A stretch of 64,000 bases of DNA from Hemileia vastatrix (GCA_030280995.1 JASXTE010000005.1:29618501-29682500); one strand, 5' to 3'. Shown: positions 1 to 12,519, counted from the first letter of the stretch. Made by a program: numbers and translations. Notes: generated by a model from the letters alone, not told the origin.

Positions 1-665
1 AAAAATTAAAAATTAAAAATTAAAAATTAAAAATTAAAAATTAAAAATTAAAAAATAAAAAATAAAAAATAAAAAATAAAAAATCAAAAATAAAAAATAA
101 AAAGTAAAAAATAAAAAATAAAAAATAAAAAATAAAAAATAAAAAATAAAAAATAAAAAATAAAAAATAAAAAATAAAAAATAAAAAATAAAAAATAAAA
201 AATAAAAAATAAAAAATAAAAAATAAAAAATAAAAAATAAAAAATAAAAAATAAAAAATAAAAAATAAAAAATAAAAAATAAAAAATAAAAAATAAAAAA
301 TAAAAAATAAAAAATAAAAAATAAAAAATAAAAAATAAAAAATAAAAAATAAAAAATAAAAAATAAAAAATAAAAAATAAAAAATAAAAAATAAAAAATA
401 AAAAATAAAAAATAAAAAATAAAAAATAAAAAATAAAAAATAAAAAATAAAAAATAAAAAATAAAAAATAAAAAATAAAAAATAAAAAATAAAAAATAAA
501 AAATAAAAAATAAAAAATAAAAAATAAAAAATAAAAAATAAAAAATAAAAAATAAAAAATAAAAAATAAAAAATAAAAAATAAAAAATAGAAAAATAAAA
601 AAATAAAAATAAAAATAAAAATAAAAAATAATAAGAAAATACAAAAAATAAAAAATAAAAAATAA
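1..665. repeat. A-rich heptanucleotide tandem array
   Basis: Positions 1-50 are a 7-bp repeat of the AAAAATT type. From about 51 to 640 the unit is AAAAAAT, nearly perfect, then it decays into irregular A-rich sequence by about 780. It is open in one minus-strand frame only because the unit encodes Phe/Leu/Ile/Tyr; this is not a gene. It is not a fungal telomere repeat (TTAGGG type). The array starts at the window edge, so its true length is unknown. Confidence 0.95.
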
Positions 666-779
666 AATAAATAAAAATAAAAAAGAAAATGAATAAAATG
701 AATATAAAAAAAATAAAAGAAAAAATAAAAGAAAATAAGGGAGGAAAAGAAAATGATAAAGAAAAATCTTTAAAAAATA

Positions 780-985
780 TAATTTTGTAAGAAAAATAAT
801 AAATAAAATAAAAATAATTATGATTTTAAAATATTTTTCTTACACTTTTTTTCATCCCAGATACTTTTATCTTCCTAGTTTTTCCTACACTTATTCTGTT
901 GTCTTCATTTCCCTCCCTAGAATATCTCTAACACACACATGAATATCCCCATCAGGGATATCTTACCTGTTGCTTAGTGTTATTG
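780..985. mobile_element. Remnant end of a small inverted-repeat element (related to 45585-45982)
   Basis: The segment ending with GGGATATCTTACCTG and a CACTA-like terminus (read on the minus strand as CACTAAGCAACAGG followed by TAAGATATCCC) matches the two ends of the A-rich element at 45585-45982. The other end is not seen; the heptanucleotide array occupies the place where the A-rich interior should be. Superfamily assignment is uncertain. Confidence 0.5.
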
Positions 986-1690
986 AGAGGAAGATGAGGA
1001 TGCAAAATTGTAAGCCAATGGTTATTTGTTTATTTGTTTGCGTTTGAATTTTAATTTTTAAAGCTGATTCTTACTTTTGTTGTGTTTTTTTTAATTTTAG
1101 TCATTTTTTCTTCTAGATGAAAAAGAATTCATTTTTTTTTCTAGTTGAAAAAAATGACGCTTTTTTTTGTGAGATCTTCTTTTACCATACCACCAAAAAA
1201 GATTTGAAACAAAATCAAAAATATACCCAACAAAACCAAGAATATACTTATTGGGTTTATTTAACTTTGGGAATAGTTTTACTCATTGATTTAGTTGAGT
1301 GTCATGGAAAATTTAAAATGATTTGAAAAGAGATTATAAAATGTGATTATCACTGAAGCAAATGTTTTTTTTCTTGGGCAAAAAAGTTGTGCAATAATTA
1401 CACAAAATTTATGTAAAAAAATTTTTAGCACATAAAGGTCCTATGTGGGTGTTAAGTGCAAAAATAATTTTTTTGAAACTTTTGCACAACTGTTGCATTA
1501 TTTTTGTACCTAAGAGTTTTGGATTTCATAGGGTCACTCTCCCTCTGGGCATGAAACTACCCTAATGTAATGTGAGATATACATATGTATAAAGGGTTAA
1601 GTAGGTGTAGGAAATATCATTTAAGTTAAAAACTGAATAAAGTTAGGAAAGGAAATGGTATAAATATAAAAAACAGAAGTATAAAGGATA
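986..1690. other. Non-coding AT-rich stretch
   Basis: No convincing gene. A 69-codon open frame at 1117-1326 has no recognisable domain, is low in complexity and is probably chance. Confidence 0.6.
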
Positions 1691-1702
1691 AAAATTAACT
1701 CA

Positions 1703-1945
1703 TTAAATTAGTAATGGTTGGCAGCCACTCTTCTTACAAAACTCCAGAAGATCTACTATGCCAGAATTACCACAAAGTAGAATATAAATATTAAATGAAA
1801 AATTTATATTTTTTATATGATCCTTCATACCCAGTCTACCAGTACAGAAGGTCAGAAAAATCATGAAAAAATGTCCTACAGAATCCCTCAATACTGTTTC
1901 ACAGGGAAGCCAAATTTGTTTTGAGAATATATTCATTCTCTTCAA
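1703..1945 (-). pseudogene. LINE-A C-terminal segment
   Basis: An 80-codon open stretch resembling the LINE-B 3' segment at about 43120-43350. Both follow the RNase H domain and share an ETVL/TPEHVLL-like block followed by a hydrophobic block and a V-LLEF-like motif. In LINEs this region normally carries a Cys-rich motif; here most cysteines are gone. It marks the 3' end of the coding part of LINE-A. Confidence 0.55.
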
Positions 1946-2159
1946 GTAAATATTGAAACTGATGTTGCCTGATTTTAGTTGAGAAAGATCTTATTTTGAT
2001 TTTTAGATAGTTTTTTTCTTGCTTCACTATTTTTGAAAGGAGCATAAAAATTTCTTAATTGATTGAGGGTACGACTCAGCAGGGGAAAAGAAATAATTTC
2101 TATGAGTCTGATTTGGTGAACTTGTTATGAGACTGAGCAAGAATTGGGGAAAAAAATAG

Positions 2160-3461
2160 GACTAAATAACAGGGCCAACTGATAATCTGAAGCCAGAAAC
2201 TTAGCCAAATAATCTACCATTTCATTTCCTTATTTTCTTCAATGACCTGGGTACCATTCTATGAATAGTTCCAGTTTCAAATACTTACATTTGATAAAGT
2301 TGATTTGCTTCCTGATATGGGTAGTTATGTGTAGACATGGGTATACTGTGTGAGGTAATAAAAATAGCTGGATTAATTAGTGACTATAAAATAAAATGAT
2401 AACTTTCCTGAGGGCCCCTCTCATGGGATGATTTCTGTCAAGGGGTCCTTATTGGTCTAGAAGATTTTACAGTTGTCCAATGGCAGTGATATGGTGTTGG
2501 AAGACACAAAATTTTAAAAGTTTGTATGTATTTATTTCTTTAAAAGATTTACTCAAGTAAAAGGTAAAAAGTAATTATTATTAATATTTCAAGCCTTAGA
2601 AATATGCAGATGTAAATACTAAGATGGTAAATATTAGTAATAAATTTTTTGGATGTATATAGAATTTAAAATGTAAAGTAAGAATAGAATGAATGAAAAT
2701 AGCCAAAATGAAGGCACTTATACAGGAAAAAAGGAGAAAAAATACAGAGTAAACATTCTATATACATGAGTATGAGAGAAATAATAATTCCAATGATAGA
2801 AATTTCTAATAATTAAAGTTTTTCTATAAAGAATGTTCTCATATACAGTATTTATCTGTATATGTCAATGTCAATTATAATATATTTGATTTTATTTTAA
2901 GTTTCTGTACATGCCAAAGTAAAAATAAAATAAAAAATATTTAATTTTCATATATAGTATTTTTATAGTTTTATTTTACCTTTCAGCTGTCATTAGGATG
3001 CTGTTAAGGATTAAAAAATTGGGAATATTAAATTGAATTAATTTCTTGTTTTACTTATTTAATTATTTAAATTATTATAAGTAAATTACAAAGTAAGTAA
3101 AATTAAAAAAATGAGAAATAAATGGCATGGATCTATTTCAGTAAATAATTATTATTGTTTACTGGGTAAGTCTAGTAGCCTGGCTGACAATTTCTCACCA
3201 TGTATAATGCTATGAAGACCACTTTAAATACAGTTTTGAAAATTGAGTGGTCTTTGGCTGCTCCTAATAGAAATTGGTAGACAATGTTTCTTCTTGGTTC
3301 AAAAGCTGCTTCTGAAACTTCCTTCTTTGGAATAAGAGATCCATCAGTATAGAATATTCCCCCCTGTTATCTTTGTTATGAAGCAAATGAGATATGGAAC
3401 TTGCCTGGACTAGTTTTATCTGATCATTTTGGTTATATTGTAGGAATCTACTCATGGTAGG
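2160..3461 (-). pseudogene. LINE-A RNase H domain, split by AT-rich sequence
   Basis: The start of RNase H is readable near 3345 as FYTDGSLIPKK, containing the catalytic D of the YTDGS motif. It aligns with FIYTDGSESQN of LINE-B near 36990. The end of the domain is near 2220 as GNEMVDYLAK, the usual last RNase H block. Between them about 700 bp of AT-rich sequence has no counterpart in LINE-B and is probably an insertion. Several frame changes make it non-functional. Confidence 0.65.
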
Positions 3462-4953
3462 TTTCATCCTGGTTATTCACAGGACTTAGTTAAAATTACT
3501 TATAAATTATGTTAAACATATGTAGTATACATCTGAACAATAAATAAAGGTACACAAGTTGTATAAATAAGTGAAATTTTTGATAAAATACAATATATGC
3601 CATTATAACACTTTATATACATGCATATATCCACCTTTTATAAGTCTTATGTACCTAATATTAAGTTGAAATACTCTAGAGAAATATTAAGAGACTTAAA
3701 CATAAGGCTACATGATTTTTAAATAGACTTAAAGCTGTTGTTTTCATTGTTTTATGTGAAAAACAAGAAATGTGCTTTAAATCACTTAAAATTTTAATAT
3801 ATGCACTATAAATTTAATGATATTAAAAATGTGCCTGGACAGATAGATTTTTCTTAATTGGGACTATTTAATTGGCTACTCAAATGCATAAAAATAACAC
3901 TTTTCAAATTTGGCTCTTTTTTATGCAAGAAATGGCTTCTGTGTACTGGCAACATACTGCCTGCATTTTTTCCATGTTAATAGCTTCATTTTTAGAAAAG
4001 TTGGATTTTTCACACTATAATTACCCCAAATTTTATTTCCAATATGGGGAAACACACTAAAATAGGCAACAGGAACTTATTTAGTGTCCTAATTTAATTA
4101 TAGGTGCATTGACCTTATTATATGCACTAATTTCATTTATAATTTCAAACTTGGTGCCCAAAAATCACTTCCATTCTCACTTTGCCTAAATTATTCAAGG
4201 ATTAACCTGTGAAAGTGCCTGAAAAATACTGCATTATTTTACCCCACATCTCACGTCCTTTTTTGGGTCTCTCAGTGGTTTTTCAGTCAATTTTGGTCAT
4301 TTTTTGATGGGGATTTCATGTAGTAATTTGGAATAATTAGCCTCATCATTTCTACTGTTAATCCCCCTTAATATGATGTAATATTAAGTGTTACTTTTTC
4401 TTTTTTCTTCTTTTTTTAAGATATTTCATGCATATACTCTCTTTTTTTCTTATTCTTTTATTTTGATGGATTATCCCTATTACTCCAGTATTTTTGTGAG
4501 TGATATCATTCTAATAATTTTACTTGTCATTATTTATATTGATAGACAGGATTATTAGCTAGAATGAGGTGTAATTATCCATTTATAGGACTTGTAAATC
4601 AAGGGGATAAATTGGAGAATTATTAGGTATAAAAGGAGGGAATTTTTGGTCTTGTTTTCTACATTCTTTATCATTAAAATTAAAATATATTACCAATACA
4701 ATTACAATAAATATCAATACTACTTTTAGAAGTCTTTGAATTTTATCTGAAATATTACATCTATTTTTTATACTAACTATAAGATTGTAAACCATTAATA
4801 ATTAGTTAGATATGATTACTAAGACCCTTATATTGAATTATATTTTACTACTTATTGGATTTTTACTACATTATTCATTTAGGACCATTAAATTATTCTC
4901 AAAAACTTACTAATCAAGCTATTGATGTCTTTGTACTTGAACTCAGCCTGACA
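3462..4953 (+). mobile_element. Solo LTR, family S (copy 1)
   Basis: A 1492-bp non-coding unit flanked by the direct repeat GTAGG (3457-3461 and 4954-4958). It begins with a decayed form of TGTCAGCCT and ends CAGCCTGACA, so it has TG...CA-like ends and a 5-bp target duplication, as for an LTR. It matches the element at 20159-21660 along its length, including a TATA-like GTATAAAAGG near 4626. No internal retrotransposon sequence adjoins it, so it is a solo LTR left by recombination. Orientation follows the TATA-like motif. It sits inside LINE-A. Confidence 0.85.
4626..4640 (+). promoter_or_regulatory. TATA-like box of solo LTR copy 1
   Basis: GGTATAAAAGGAGGG is conserved at the same relative place as TGTATAAAAGGAGG in the copy at 20159-21660 (near 21327). 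Its position in the 3' third of the LTR fits a U3 promoter. Activity is inferred, not shown. Confidence 0.55.
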
Positions 4954-4999
4954 GTAGGGATTTCCCATGACAGAAAGATGAACTACTCTAGTTTCTCTG

Positions 5000-6600
5000 C
5001 TGGTAACAGGATGTCCAAGTCTTCACATTTGGACCTTGATCCAATGAAGTTTATTTCTGTGAGTCTTGGAAATACAATTTGTGGCTAATAATTGTTTCAT
5101 TGTATAGCTTTAAGGGTGTGAGTCTGAAATATGAACTTATCAGGAGAAACTGAGGAATACACAGATATTGAACCAAGATTCACTTTTCAATGAGGTGGTA
5201 TCATGAATTTAGAATCTCACCCATGTTGATTTAAATTCCCCTAGCTCCTTACTTATAATTTTGTTTTAAAGAGCCTGGAAGGGACCCAACCCTTTACCAT
5301 TATGTATGGGTGTGTGCCAAATTATGGAGTGTTATTCAAGTATTGGTTTGATGAACCGTCTTTTAAGCTTATTAAATTAGGTTTATATAAGGCACCATCC
5401 ATCAGAAGTTAAGCCTGTCAGTATTCCTGTGAATTTAAAGGCTTTATAAATCACCATTTTTACATGAGATTTGAAATTAAGTGCTTGATTGAGAGTTAAC
5501 CCTAATCACTTGGCCATTTTTGAACAATAAATATAATTTTAGCCAATTGATATCAAGTGTTCTTGACATTTCTTTTTTCATATTGAGAAATAGACCTATT
5601 GGTTTTTGGCTAAATCAAAGATGGTACTGATTCCTTCCCCCCATGAAACCACTTGCTGTAGAACTTCTTAAACCTGTAAATGTAAGCTTTGAGGGCTCTT
5701 ATTAGTTACCAAAATGGCTATATCATCAATATATGAAATGGTGAGGGAATGGGGATTAAAATTAAGAAGGTTAGCTAAGTCTCCTGTGAAGATAATGTAA
5801 ATTAATGGGTATAATGGGGATTCTTGTGTTATTCCAGAATGTGAGTATTTTGGGGAGAGAAGTACATTTGGAAAATTGAATAAAGGTGAATCTACAAGTC
5901 AAGAAGCTGGCTATTGTATCAGCAAGATAGTCCAGAATAGACAGATACTTTATGAAATTAAAAATGAATGATAAATTGACAGATGGGAAGGCACATTTGA
6001 CATCATGGAACATTGATTCTACTGTCCTACTAAATCTTCAATGATCTTTAACCCATTTATAATTTCCTAAAATGGTATCTGAAGCTCATTTCTCCTTCAA
6101 GCCTCCAAATTGGGTTGGAGGGAGTAAACCTTCTTTTTCCACAAAGTGAGAAGTCCTTTTCACTAGAATTGCTTCAGAGACTTTACACAAGGTGTTAAGG
6201 AGAGAGATTGGGCAGAAGGGATTTTATTTGATGTAATTTCCTTTACCAGGTTTGGGTATCAAGATTCTTCTCACAAAATTCCATTTTTTAACGAAATACC
6301 CTCAAACTAGACACTCCTGGAAGAGGGGAAGGAGACACCCAGATAACTGCAAAGAGGAAATTTTTAGTATTTCAGTTAGATCTACATCTTTTTCAGGGGC
6401 CTTCCTTTCTGGTAAGTTTTTTAGGACCTTGAGAACTTCATCTAGCATTAGTTCATTTTCAATTTGATATCCAATATTGTTCTTATAACCAGAATGTGAA
6501 GAATCTAGTGGTAATGTGGCACAAAAAAAGGTATCAGCTATGATATTTGGGTTAGTAACAGGATTACAATTATTATCTGTCAAGGGGAGAACTTTTGTTT
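5000..6600 (-). pseudogene. LINE-A reverse transcriptase
   Basis: Two readable blocks lie in RT order. At 6302-6583 an N-terminal block contains LKNLPERKAPEKD, matching the LINE-B block LNTRKGRAPERDG and corresponding to the KAPGPDG motif of LINE RTs, followed by LLPLFQECL, shared with LINE-B. At 5771-6013 a second block reads DVKCAFPSVN, matching the catalytic DVKGAFPSV-like motif, then FLTCRFTFIQFS. The YxDD box is not readable because of frame breaks. Not functional. Confidence 0.75.
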
Positions 6601-6649
6601 TTAGTTTGGGTGCACTGTAACATTTCTTTAATTGAAAACTTGATCATTT

Positions 6650-7894
6650 CAAAGTGATGAAAGATACCATATCCAATGTTTTTTCTTTGCTTCCTTGATA
6701 CTATTTTTTATTCAAGGGTTTCTTCTTGATATATAGCCCATGTGTGTGGGCTCCTAAATATATCAAAATGACTTTGGGTTCTTTATTTCAACTTTTTAAG
6801 TGGGTCTAGAATGGAATTATTCTACCATATCTTTAAACTTGATGTTGGTCTGTGAAAAGCAAAAAAAAATTGACATCATTTCCATAATAAGTGTAGTAAA
6901 ATGTTCTATATAGCTTTCAATTTCAGTTAACAAGGAGGGAGGAGAAATTTGAAGAAGGGATCTGACAAGTTGGGACAAGTGAGAAAATAAGGAACACTTA
7001 TCTGCCCTCTGCCAGATTCAAGTTGGAGATGAGGACAGGGGAGTAGGTTGTAGAGGGAATTACATAATATTTTCTCTGTGGTCAGAATAGAAAGAGTGAA
7101 AACCAAACTCGTCCACAAAGCATCTAATATAATATTTTCTCTGTGGTCAGAATTGAAAGAGTAAAAACCTAACTCATCCACAAAGCATCTAATAAAATGA
7201 TCATACAAGAATTAGCTAGAGAAGGAGACCTCTATTACTGAGGAGTGTCCCCCTTGAGTTCCCATCTGTGAGACGAGTGATAAATTAAAACTATCCATAA
7301 CATCTAAAAAATTTTTTGCAGGTATTTCAGGTCAGAAAGACATGTTTGTATCCATCTACAAAAGAAGCTGCATTTTTAAATCCTCTGAAAATAATATAGG
7401 GAAGGGGTGAAGATCCAGAAAGTAGATGAAGCGATTGGAACTAAAGAAAACTGGCCTGAAAAATTATAAGCAGAGGTTAAATTGATTGAAGATATAAGTA
7501 ATGTTAAGTTATGCAATTTAAGTCTTATATTAATGATTTAATCTTTGAGCATTTAGTAAGGGGAAAATGGTTGTTGATAAAAATACAGAATTAAAGTGAG
7601 GGAAAATTAGGGTTATAGAGAGACCACCCATTAACATGAAATGGGTGTAGAATGAATATGTTCTGATATGGTTCTTGAAGGAGGAGTACATCAAAGTTAT
7701 TGACAGCCTTGTAATTACAGAGTTTATGGTGATTTAAAATGGAATGGTAGTAGTTAAACTGAATAATCAAAAATGAAGACTTAAGTATGCTAGGATATGG
7801 ATAAGACCTTATAATTGACTCTTATCTGCAGGACACCTTGAGTCATGCAGTAAATGAGAAAGTTGAATGATAAATGTTGAAGTGGGTTAGTTAG
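6650..7894 (-). pseudogene. LINE-A apurinic-type endonuclease
   Basis: Scattered readable blocks on the minus strand include DVLLLQEPY near 7690 (the N-terminal QEP motif of LINE endonucleases) and a SSVIEVSFS-like block near 7230, the counterpart of the LINE-B block ending VIDLVFSNG. Frames are heavily broken. The region ends at the gypsy LTR at 7895, which split LINE-A from its ORF1. Confidence 0.55.
7063..7197. repeat. 68-bp tandem duplication inside LINE-A
   Basis: Two adjacent copies each contain ATATTTTCTCTGTGGTCAGA followed by a segment ending CCACAAAGCATCTAAT. They differ at only a few bases, so this is a recent local duplication. Confidence 0.85.
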
Positions 7895-8191
7895 TTTTAA
7901 GACCTAAGAGAGTGGACTACTACTAGTTCTAAGTACTAGCCTAAGATGGGACTGACTATACTGGTACCGAGGTGAGACTAACTAGACTGACTATGTTAGG
8001 GTTGCCAAAAGTGAGGGTTCCAACTATGGGAGGCAAAGAAGTAACTGGATTACTAAATAAGTTTTCCAATGAGGTGCAATCCTTATGGCTTTTCCTGAAA
8101 AACCCCCTTATACAGTTTACCCTCTTATGCCTCTTAAAATGAAGGGCGCCCATAGAACTCCTCCTCCTCACCTCTCAACCAAATCCTAACA
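7895..8191 (-). repeat. 3' LTR of gypsy-A
   Basis: On the minus strand it starts TGTTAGGATTTGG and ends in a decayed form of GGTCTTAACA. It shares with the LTR at 10751-11067 and with the gypsy-B LTRs the ACTACTACTAGT-type block near its end and the AGGAGGAG block near its start. Confidence 0.85.
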
Positions 8192-8344
8192 TTACCCCCC
8201 TTTTACCTTTCCTTCTCTTTTTGCTCCTTATCAAACCCTTTCACGTTCCCCTTAGTGTTTTATAAGCTCTCTACTGGCTCTCAAGACCTATCCCCAACTT
8301 CATAACCTTATCAGTGCACTAAGTAGTGAACCTTTCACCTGTAC

Positions 8345-10745
8345 ACCTGTTAAGCAATAACTGTTTCTACTTCAAGTTCTTCTTTGATTCCAATGTAGAC
8401 TGAAACCAGTGGTTCTTCTGGGCATTCCTGTATTTTGTATTCCTTGGACTTTGTGAGTAATGATATTTTGAGCACTATGTCTACTTTCTGCATTGAAATT
8501 GGTAGTTCCAACTTTTTTGACAAGTCCAATATCTTACACTTGATCTTAAAAGGGCCCACTTTCCTGTGATCTAGTTTGGCACTGGGGTGTGATTTAGAAA
8601 GAATTTGTGAGATTAGTCAGACCTTTTCACCTATCTCTAGAACCTAATTTTAAGTCTTCTGTTGATCATGTTGGTGCTTCATTGACTGTTGGTATACTTT
8701 GAGTTCTTCTTATAGCTCCTGATAGATACTCAAAATTTTCTGAATATTTTCATCAGCTTCCCGAACTTGCAACATTGATGGGGTAATAATTAAGAATTTT
8801 GGGTGATATCTGTAGTTGGCCTAGAAGGTTTACATGCCTGTTGCAGCATGTTTCTGGTTATTGTATGAGAATTCAGCTAGTGGTAGAAGCTGTACTCAAT
8901 CATCTTACTGATATTTAATGAAGTTATGCAAGTGTTGTTCAAATTCTTTGTTTACTATTTCTTATTTCCCATCAGTTTGCAGATTCCATGCTGTTGAGAA
9001 AATGGGCTTAATTTTTTGTTGCTAATAAATTGACTTTAACATCTTAGAGTTAGAAGTAAGTCCCCTTTATGATACTATAATTTCAGTCAATTCATGTAAC
9101 TTCCAGACATGTGCCACTATTAAGTCTGAAATACCCTCTTATATAACTTTTCTGTGGTGGGGGAAAAGGGGTGCCATTTTGGTGCAGTTTTCAACTACTT
9201 TTAGGATGGAGTTCTTTCCTTCATACTTGTGTAATTCCACTATAAGATCATAAGAGAGTTCTTTCAATGGCTTCTTGGGTATGCTTAACATGGTTAGTTG
9301 TGTGGCTTTTGGGCTGACCTTGTTCTTCTGGCAAGAGTCACACACCACTAAATAGCGCTCGAAGTAAGCCTTTATTTACTTTTAGTAGAAACTTAAATTT
9401 ACCAGCTCCATTGTCTTCAAGGGTCCTGGGGGTTCTGTAATCAGGGATTAATTCCTTGATTTTACTGCTTGCCTCTTGATTTCTTCATTGTTTTGCACCA
9501 CTATCCTCCCATTCTAATACAGTGCTTTCCCTTCCAGTTGATACTCCTCCAATACGTTTTTTACCAAAAGCTCCTTAGATAATAGCACCTTTACTAACCC
9601 CTTCACTCCCTCATCCTTTTCCTGCTCTCTCCTTAAAGTTCCATCAAATCCTGATCCATCAATGCTACCTCATCTAGTATTACCCTCTTTTCAAGGTTTC
9701 CCATTTAAAATGGCGGTGCAAACAGTTTGCAGCTTTTTTGGTGCTGCAAGCAATTCAGGAAATTGTGATAACTCATCAGATTCTCCATCTTTTATCCCTG
9801 TTTAGAATTGAACAAAAAAATTAATGCTGCTTAGCAGTTCCTCCCAGCACACTTTCCAGAAAGTCAATTTTTAAGTGGTCAGAAAGGTTTCCAAGTTTTT
9901 GTGATCCATGTAGATAATAACTTGTAAAAAGTGTGGACCTCCTTCTAAAAATTGGTTCCAGGTGCATAGAGACTCTACCAGTACTAATAGCTCCTTATCA
10001 TATATTTCATAGCTTAATGTGGCACCTAGAAGTGTATTTTACAAATATGCTACTGGGTGTAAGATATTTTCAGGATCATACTGGGATAATACTACACCTG
10101 GCACAAAGTCTGAGCATTCATGTTCTAGAACAATGGCATTAGTAATTCTGGGATTTCAATAAAAGGGGCTATTGAAAATTGAATTTTTAGGTAGTTAAAC
10201 ACATCTTTTTGGCTACTTGTCCAAGTGAATTTGGCTTCCTTCTTTTTAACGTTGTGAAATGGTTGGAAAATATGGGAGTAACTTTTAATAAAGCTGTGGT
10301 AAAAATTTTCAAAGCCTAAAGATTACTGGAGCTCCTTTTGTGAAGCTGATGTTGGCCACTCTGTTATTTCCTTTTCCTTCTCCTGATCCATTTTCACCAT
10401 ATTTTTTTTTTGAAATTCTCATCCCCAGGCAGGTGATTTCACTTACTTAGAAGAAGAAATTTTTTTCTTTAAACATACTTGTGCCTTCCTTATGTTCTGA
10501 AAAAAATCCTTAACATGTATCTGGTGCACCTCCATAAATATGGAGTAAATAAAAAAAATTTCCTGATAAACTTCTACATCTATCCCTATTATATCCCTTA
10601 AGATTATATTGGTGAAGTGTTGGAAAGTGAAAGGCAAATTACATGGACCAAACAGCATTACCAACCATTCAAAATGACTAGATTTGGTGCAGAATGCAAG
10701 TTTGTGTTCATCTCCTTCTTTCTAACATATGTTGTGGTAGACTGC
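8345..10745 (-). pseudogene. Gypsy-A pol fragment: RT, RNase H, integrase, chromodomain linker
   Basis: Readable minus-strand blocks are: RT palm at 10443-10664 (FGPCNLPFTFQHF, with the catalytic YLDD region degraded); integrase zinc-binding and core start at 9139-9348 (CDSCQKNKVSPKATQL, SYDLIVEL); and the integrase C-terminus at 8350-8559 (GPFKIKCKI, KLELPISM, then EELEVE). The last block equals the region just before the chromodomain in gypsy-B. The fingers of RT, the protease and gag are missing. Multiple frameshifts and stops; inactive. Confidence 0.85.
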
Positions 10746-10750
10746 CCTAA

Positions 10751-11067
10751 TGTTAAGACCTATTAATTTGGACTACTACTAGTTCTAACACTAGCCTGAG
10801 ACAGGACTGACTATTCTGGATACAGCAGCAAGAATTACTAAGACTGGAAATCTTGGGGCTTACAACAGTAAGGGAAGATGGGAATGACTATGCCAATTTT
10901 TCAGTGAGACTAGAGAGTAATTGTATTGCTAGATAATTTTTTCGATGAAGAGCGCTCCACAGTTCTTGCCCCATATTACCCCCTTATTCAGTATCCCTTC
11001 TTCCGCCTCTCACAGTGCATAGCACCCATAGGGCTCCTCCTGCTCACATCTCAGCCAAATCCTAACA
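10751..11067 (-). repeat. 5' LTR of gypsy-A
   Basis: TG...CA ends (minus strand TGTTAGGATTTGGC to GGTCTTAACA), about 317 bp, similar to 7895-8191. The truncated RT sequence directly abuts it, so the internal deletion reaches the LTR boundary. Confidence 0.85.
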
Positions 11068-11970
11068 CTTAAGGTCTAAGGATGTGTGTCACCATATGGC
11101 TTATGCACACATTCAAGGGTGTTCCTGAGAACTTCAGATTGGAAAAGATGATTGAGGACTCTTTCAAGGTAGTGGTTAGATGATATGTCAAAGATAAACT
11201 AATACTACTTCAAGTTAAGTTTGAGGTGAATACTAATGTAAATTCAAAGTGACACTAATTATTCAGGTTAATCTCACTAAGGATTGAATCTTAACAATCA
11301 AATAAATATTTAGGAATTTAAGATTGAATAAAATTGATTATTAAGAAAGTAGGAAACAATAATAGCCTGATATAAATTCAACTAATATTACAACAATGTT
11401 GTGATTTAATTCTAAGAATGTCTAACTAAATCCACCCAATCATATAGATATCTCCACCTTGCATTGACCCCTTGAGTAAACTGTCCATAATTTATTACTG
11501 ACCCTCTAATATAACCCACAGATCCTGTAACCTTACTCTAATTCCTACTCACAGACCTTTAATTACTCTCAGCCACACAATAACCCAACATTGAAAATAT
11601 ATCATCAATTGTAGAACTAATAAATTGTGAATTCATTTAAGGTTGAAAAGTATAAGCATATGATTGACAAATTTAAATTTAAGGGTTAGATATTTCAGTG
11701 GAATCAAGACACACAAAGGGAAAGTGAAGTTTCTATGTAGATTTTGCTTCCTGCGCTTTGTGTATGGATTTGTGTACTGATTTATGGATTAAACTATTGA
11801 ATTTTTCTTCAAGTTTCACATGGTATGTGACAATGTGAAAGCTTCTGCACCCTGAATACTTTCAATAAGCTCACTAGTCATCAGAAGGGAGTATATGTCT
11901 TTAACTTTCAGTGAATTTAAACTTGTGAAATTCATGCATGTTCTCAATGATATTCATCCTTTTTCCCTGT
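11068..11970. other. Non-coding or very decayed sequence, possibly LINE-A ORF1
   Basis: If gypsy-A inserted within LINE-A, the LINE ORF1 should lie here on the minus strand. A short stretch near 11090-11150 could be read that way, but no zinc knuckle or long frame is visible. Nothing firm can be called. Confidence 0.3.
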
Positions 11971-11973
11971 AAT

Positions 11974-12100
11974 CACCATGCAATATTTGGGGGGGACTTT
12001 CTAGTAAGTCCTCAACTTGATATCAGATTAAACTCAGATGAGACTCTGACTGAACTTTAATGGAACTCTTACTAAACTGTGCTTGAAAAACAACTCAAAC
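11974..12100. mobile_element. Left end of a CACTA-like non-autonomous element
   Basis: It starts CACCATGCAATATTTGGGGGG, followed by a decayed ACTTTCTAGTAAGTCC palindrome and GATGAGACTCT-type subterminal repeats, as at the ends of 16486-17709 and 23939-24199. The partner end was not identified. An end of the same family at 17876 has different flanking bases, so I do not pair them. Confidence 0.6.
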
Positions 12101-12519
12101 TATTGTACAAACCTAGCTGGATCTTTTGTGGTATCATAATGAAAGTGAAATGAGGTAATCTCAAATTTTGAATCAAAAGAGTATAAGTAATTATTTAAAA
12201 CACAGTACACTTTAAGCACATATTTTTGACTCAGTATTTCAAATCATAGTTCAAGATGGAGCTGAAAAATCATTTAAAACTTTCAATTTTTTAAGAGATA
12301 TTTTTACTCTAATTTATGACTTATTCAAAATAGACTGAATTATATGAAAAATCAAATTTAAATATTAAATATTGTTTGAAAAAAATTACCAGAATTTTCA
12401 AAACTAGGCAGTTCAGAGAACTATTATAAATGGAATTTTTTTGAATCACTTTTTGATATTTCTCAGTCATGTAAATTTATTTTGAGTCGGGAAAAGTGAA
12501 ATTGAATATTCACTTGCAG

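Larger units (their letters stand above)
1690..7894 (-). mobile_element. LINE-A: degenerate non-LTR retrotransposon, 3' two thirds
   Basis: Minus-strand order from high to low coordinates is endonuclease, reverse transcriptase, RNase H and a C-terminal segment, the layout of RNase H-bearing LINEs (I/Tad group). The pieces match the plus-strand LINE-B at 32.4-43.4 kb domain by domain. It is interrupted by a solo LTR (3462-4953), by about 0.7 kb of AT-rich sequence (roughly 2480-3190) absent from LINE-B, and by a gypsy element at 7895. Frames are broken throughout, so it is a fossil. The family assignment rests on motif order and on similarity to LINE-B. Confidence 0.75.
7895..11067 (-). mobile_element. 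Gypsy-A: degenerate, internally deleted Ty3/gypsy element
   Basis: LTRs lie at 7895-8191 and 10751-11067 (minus orientation), with an internal part of only about 2.5 kb holding the second half of pol. It is closely related to gypsy-B (37624-43053), whose gag, protease and N-terminal RT have no counterpart here, so those parts were deleted. Next to the 3' LTR a polypurine tract (minus strand GGTAAAAGGGGGGTAA) abuts the LTR start TGTTAGG. Flanking 5-mers are GTTAG and CTTAA, so no clean target duplication remains. Confidence 0.85.

Noticed and set aside
84..644. Long open frame on the minus strand
   Set aside because: Pure product of the 7-bp AT repeat; no real protein.
1..665. Telomere at the window edge
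   Set aside because: The unit lacks G residues and does not resemble fungal telomere repeats.
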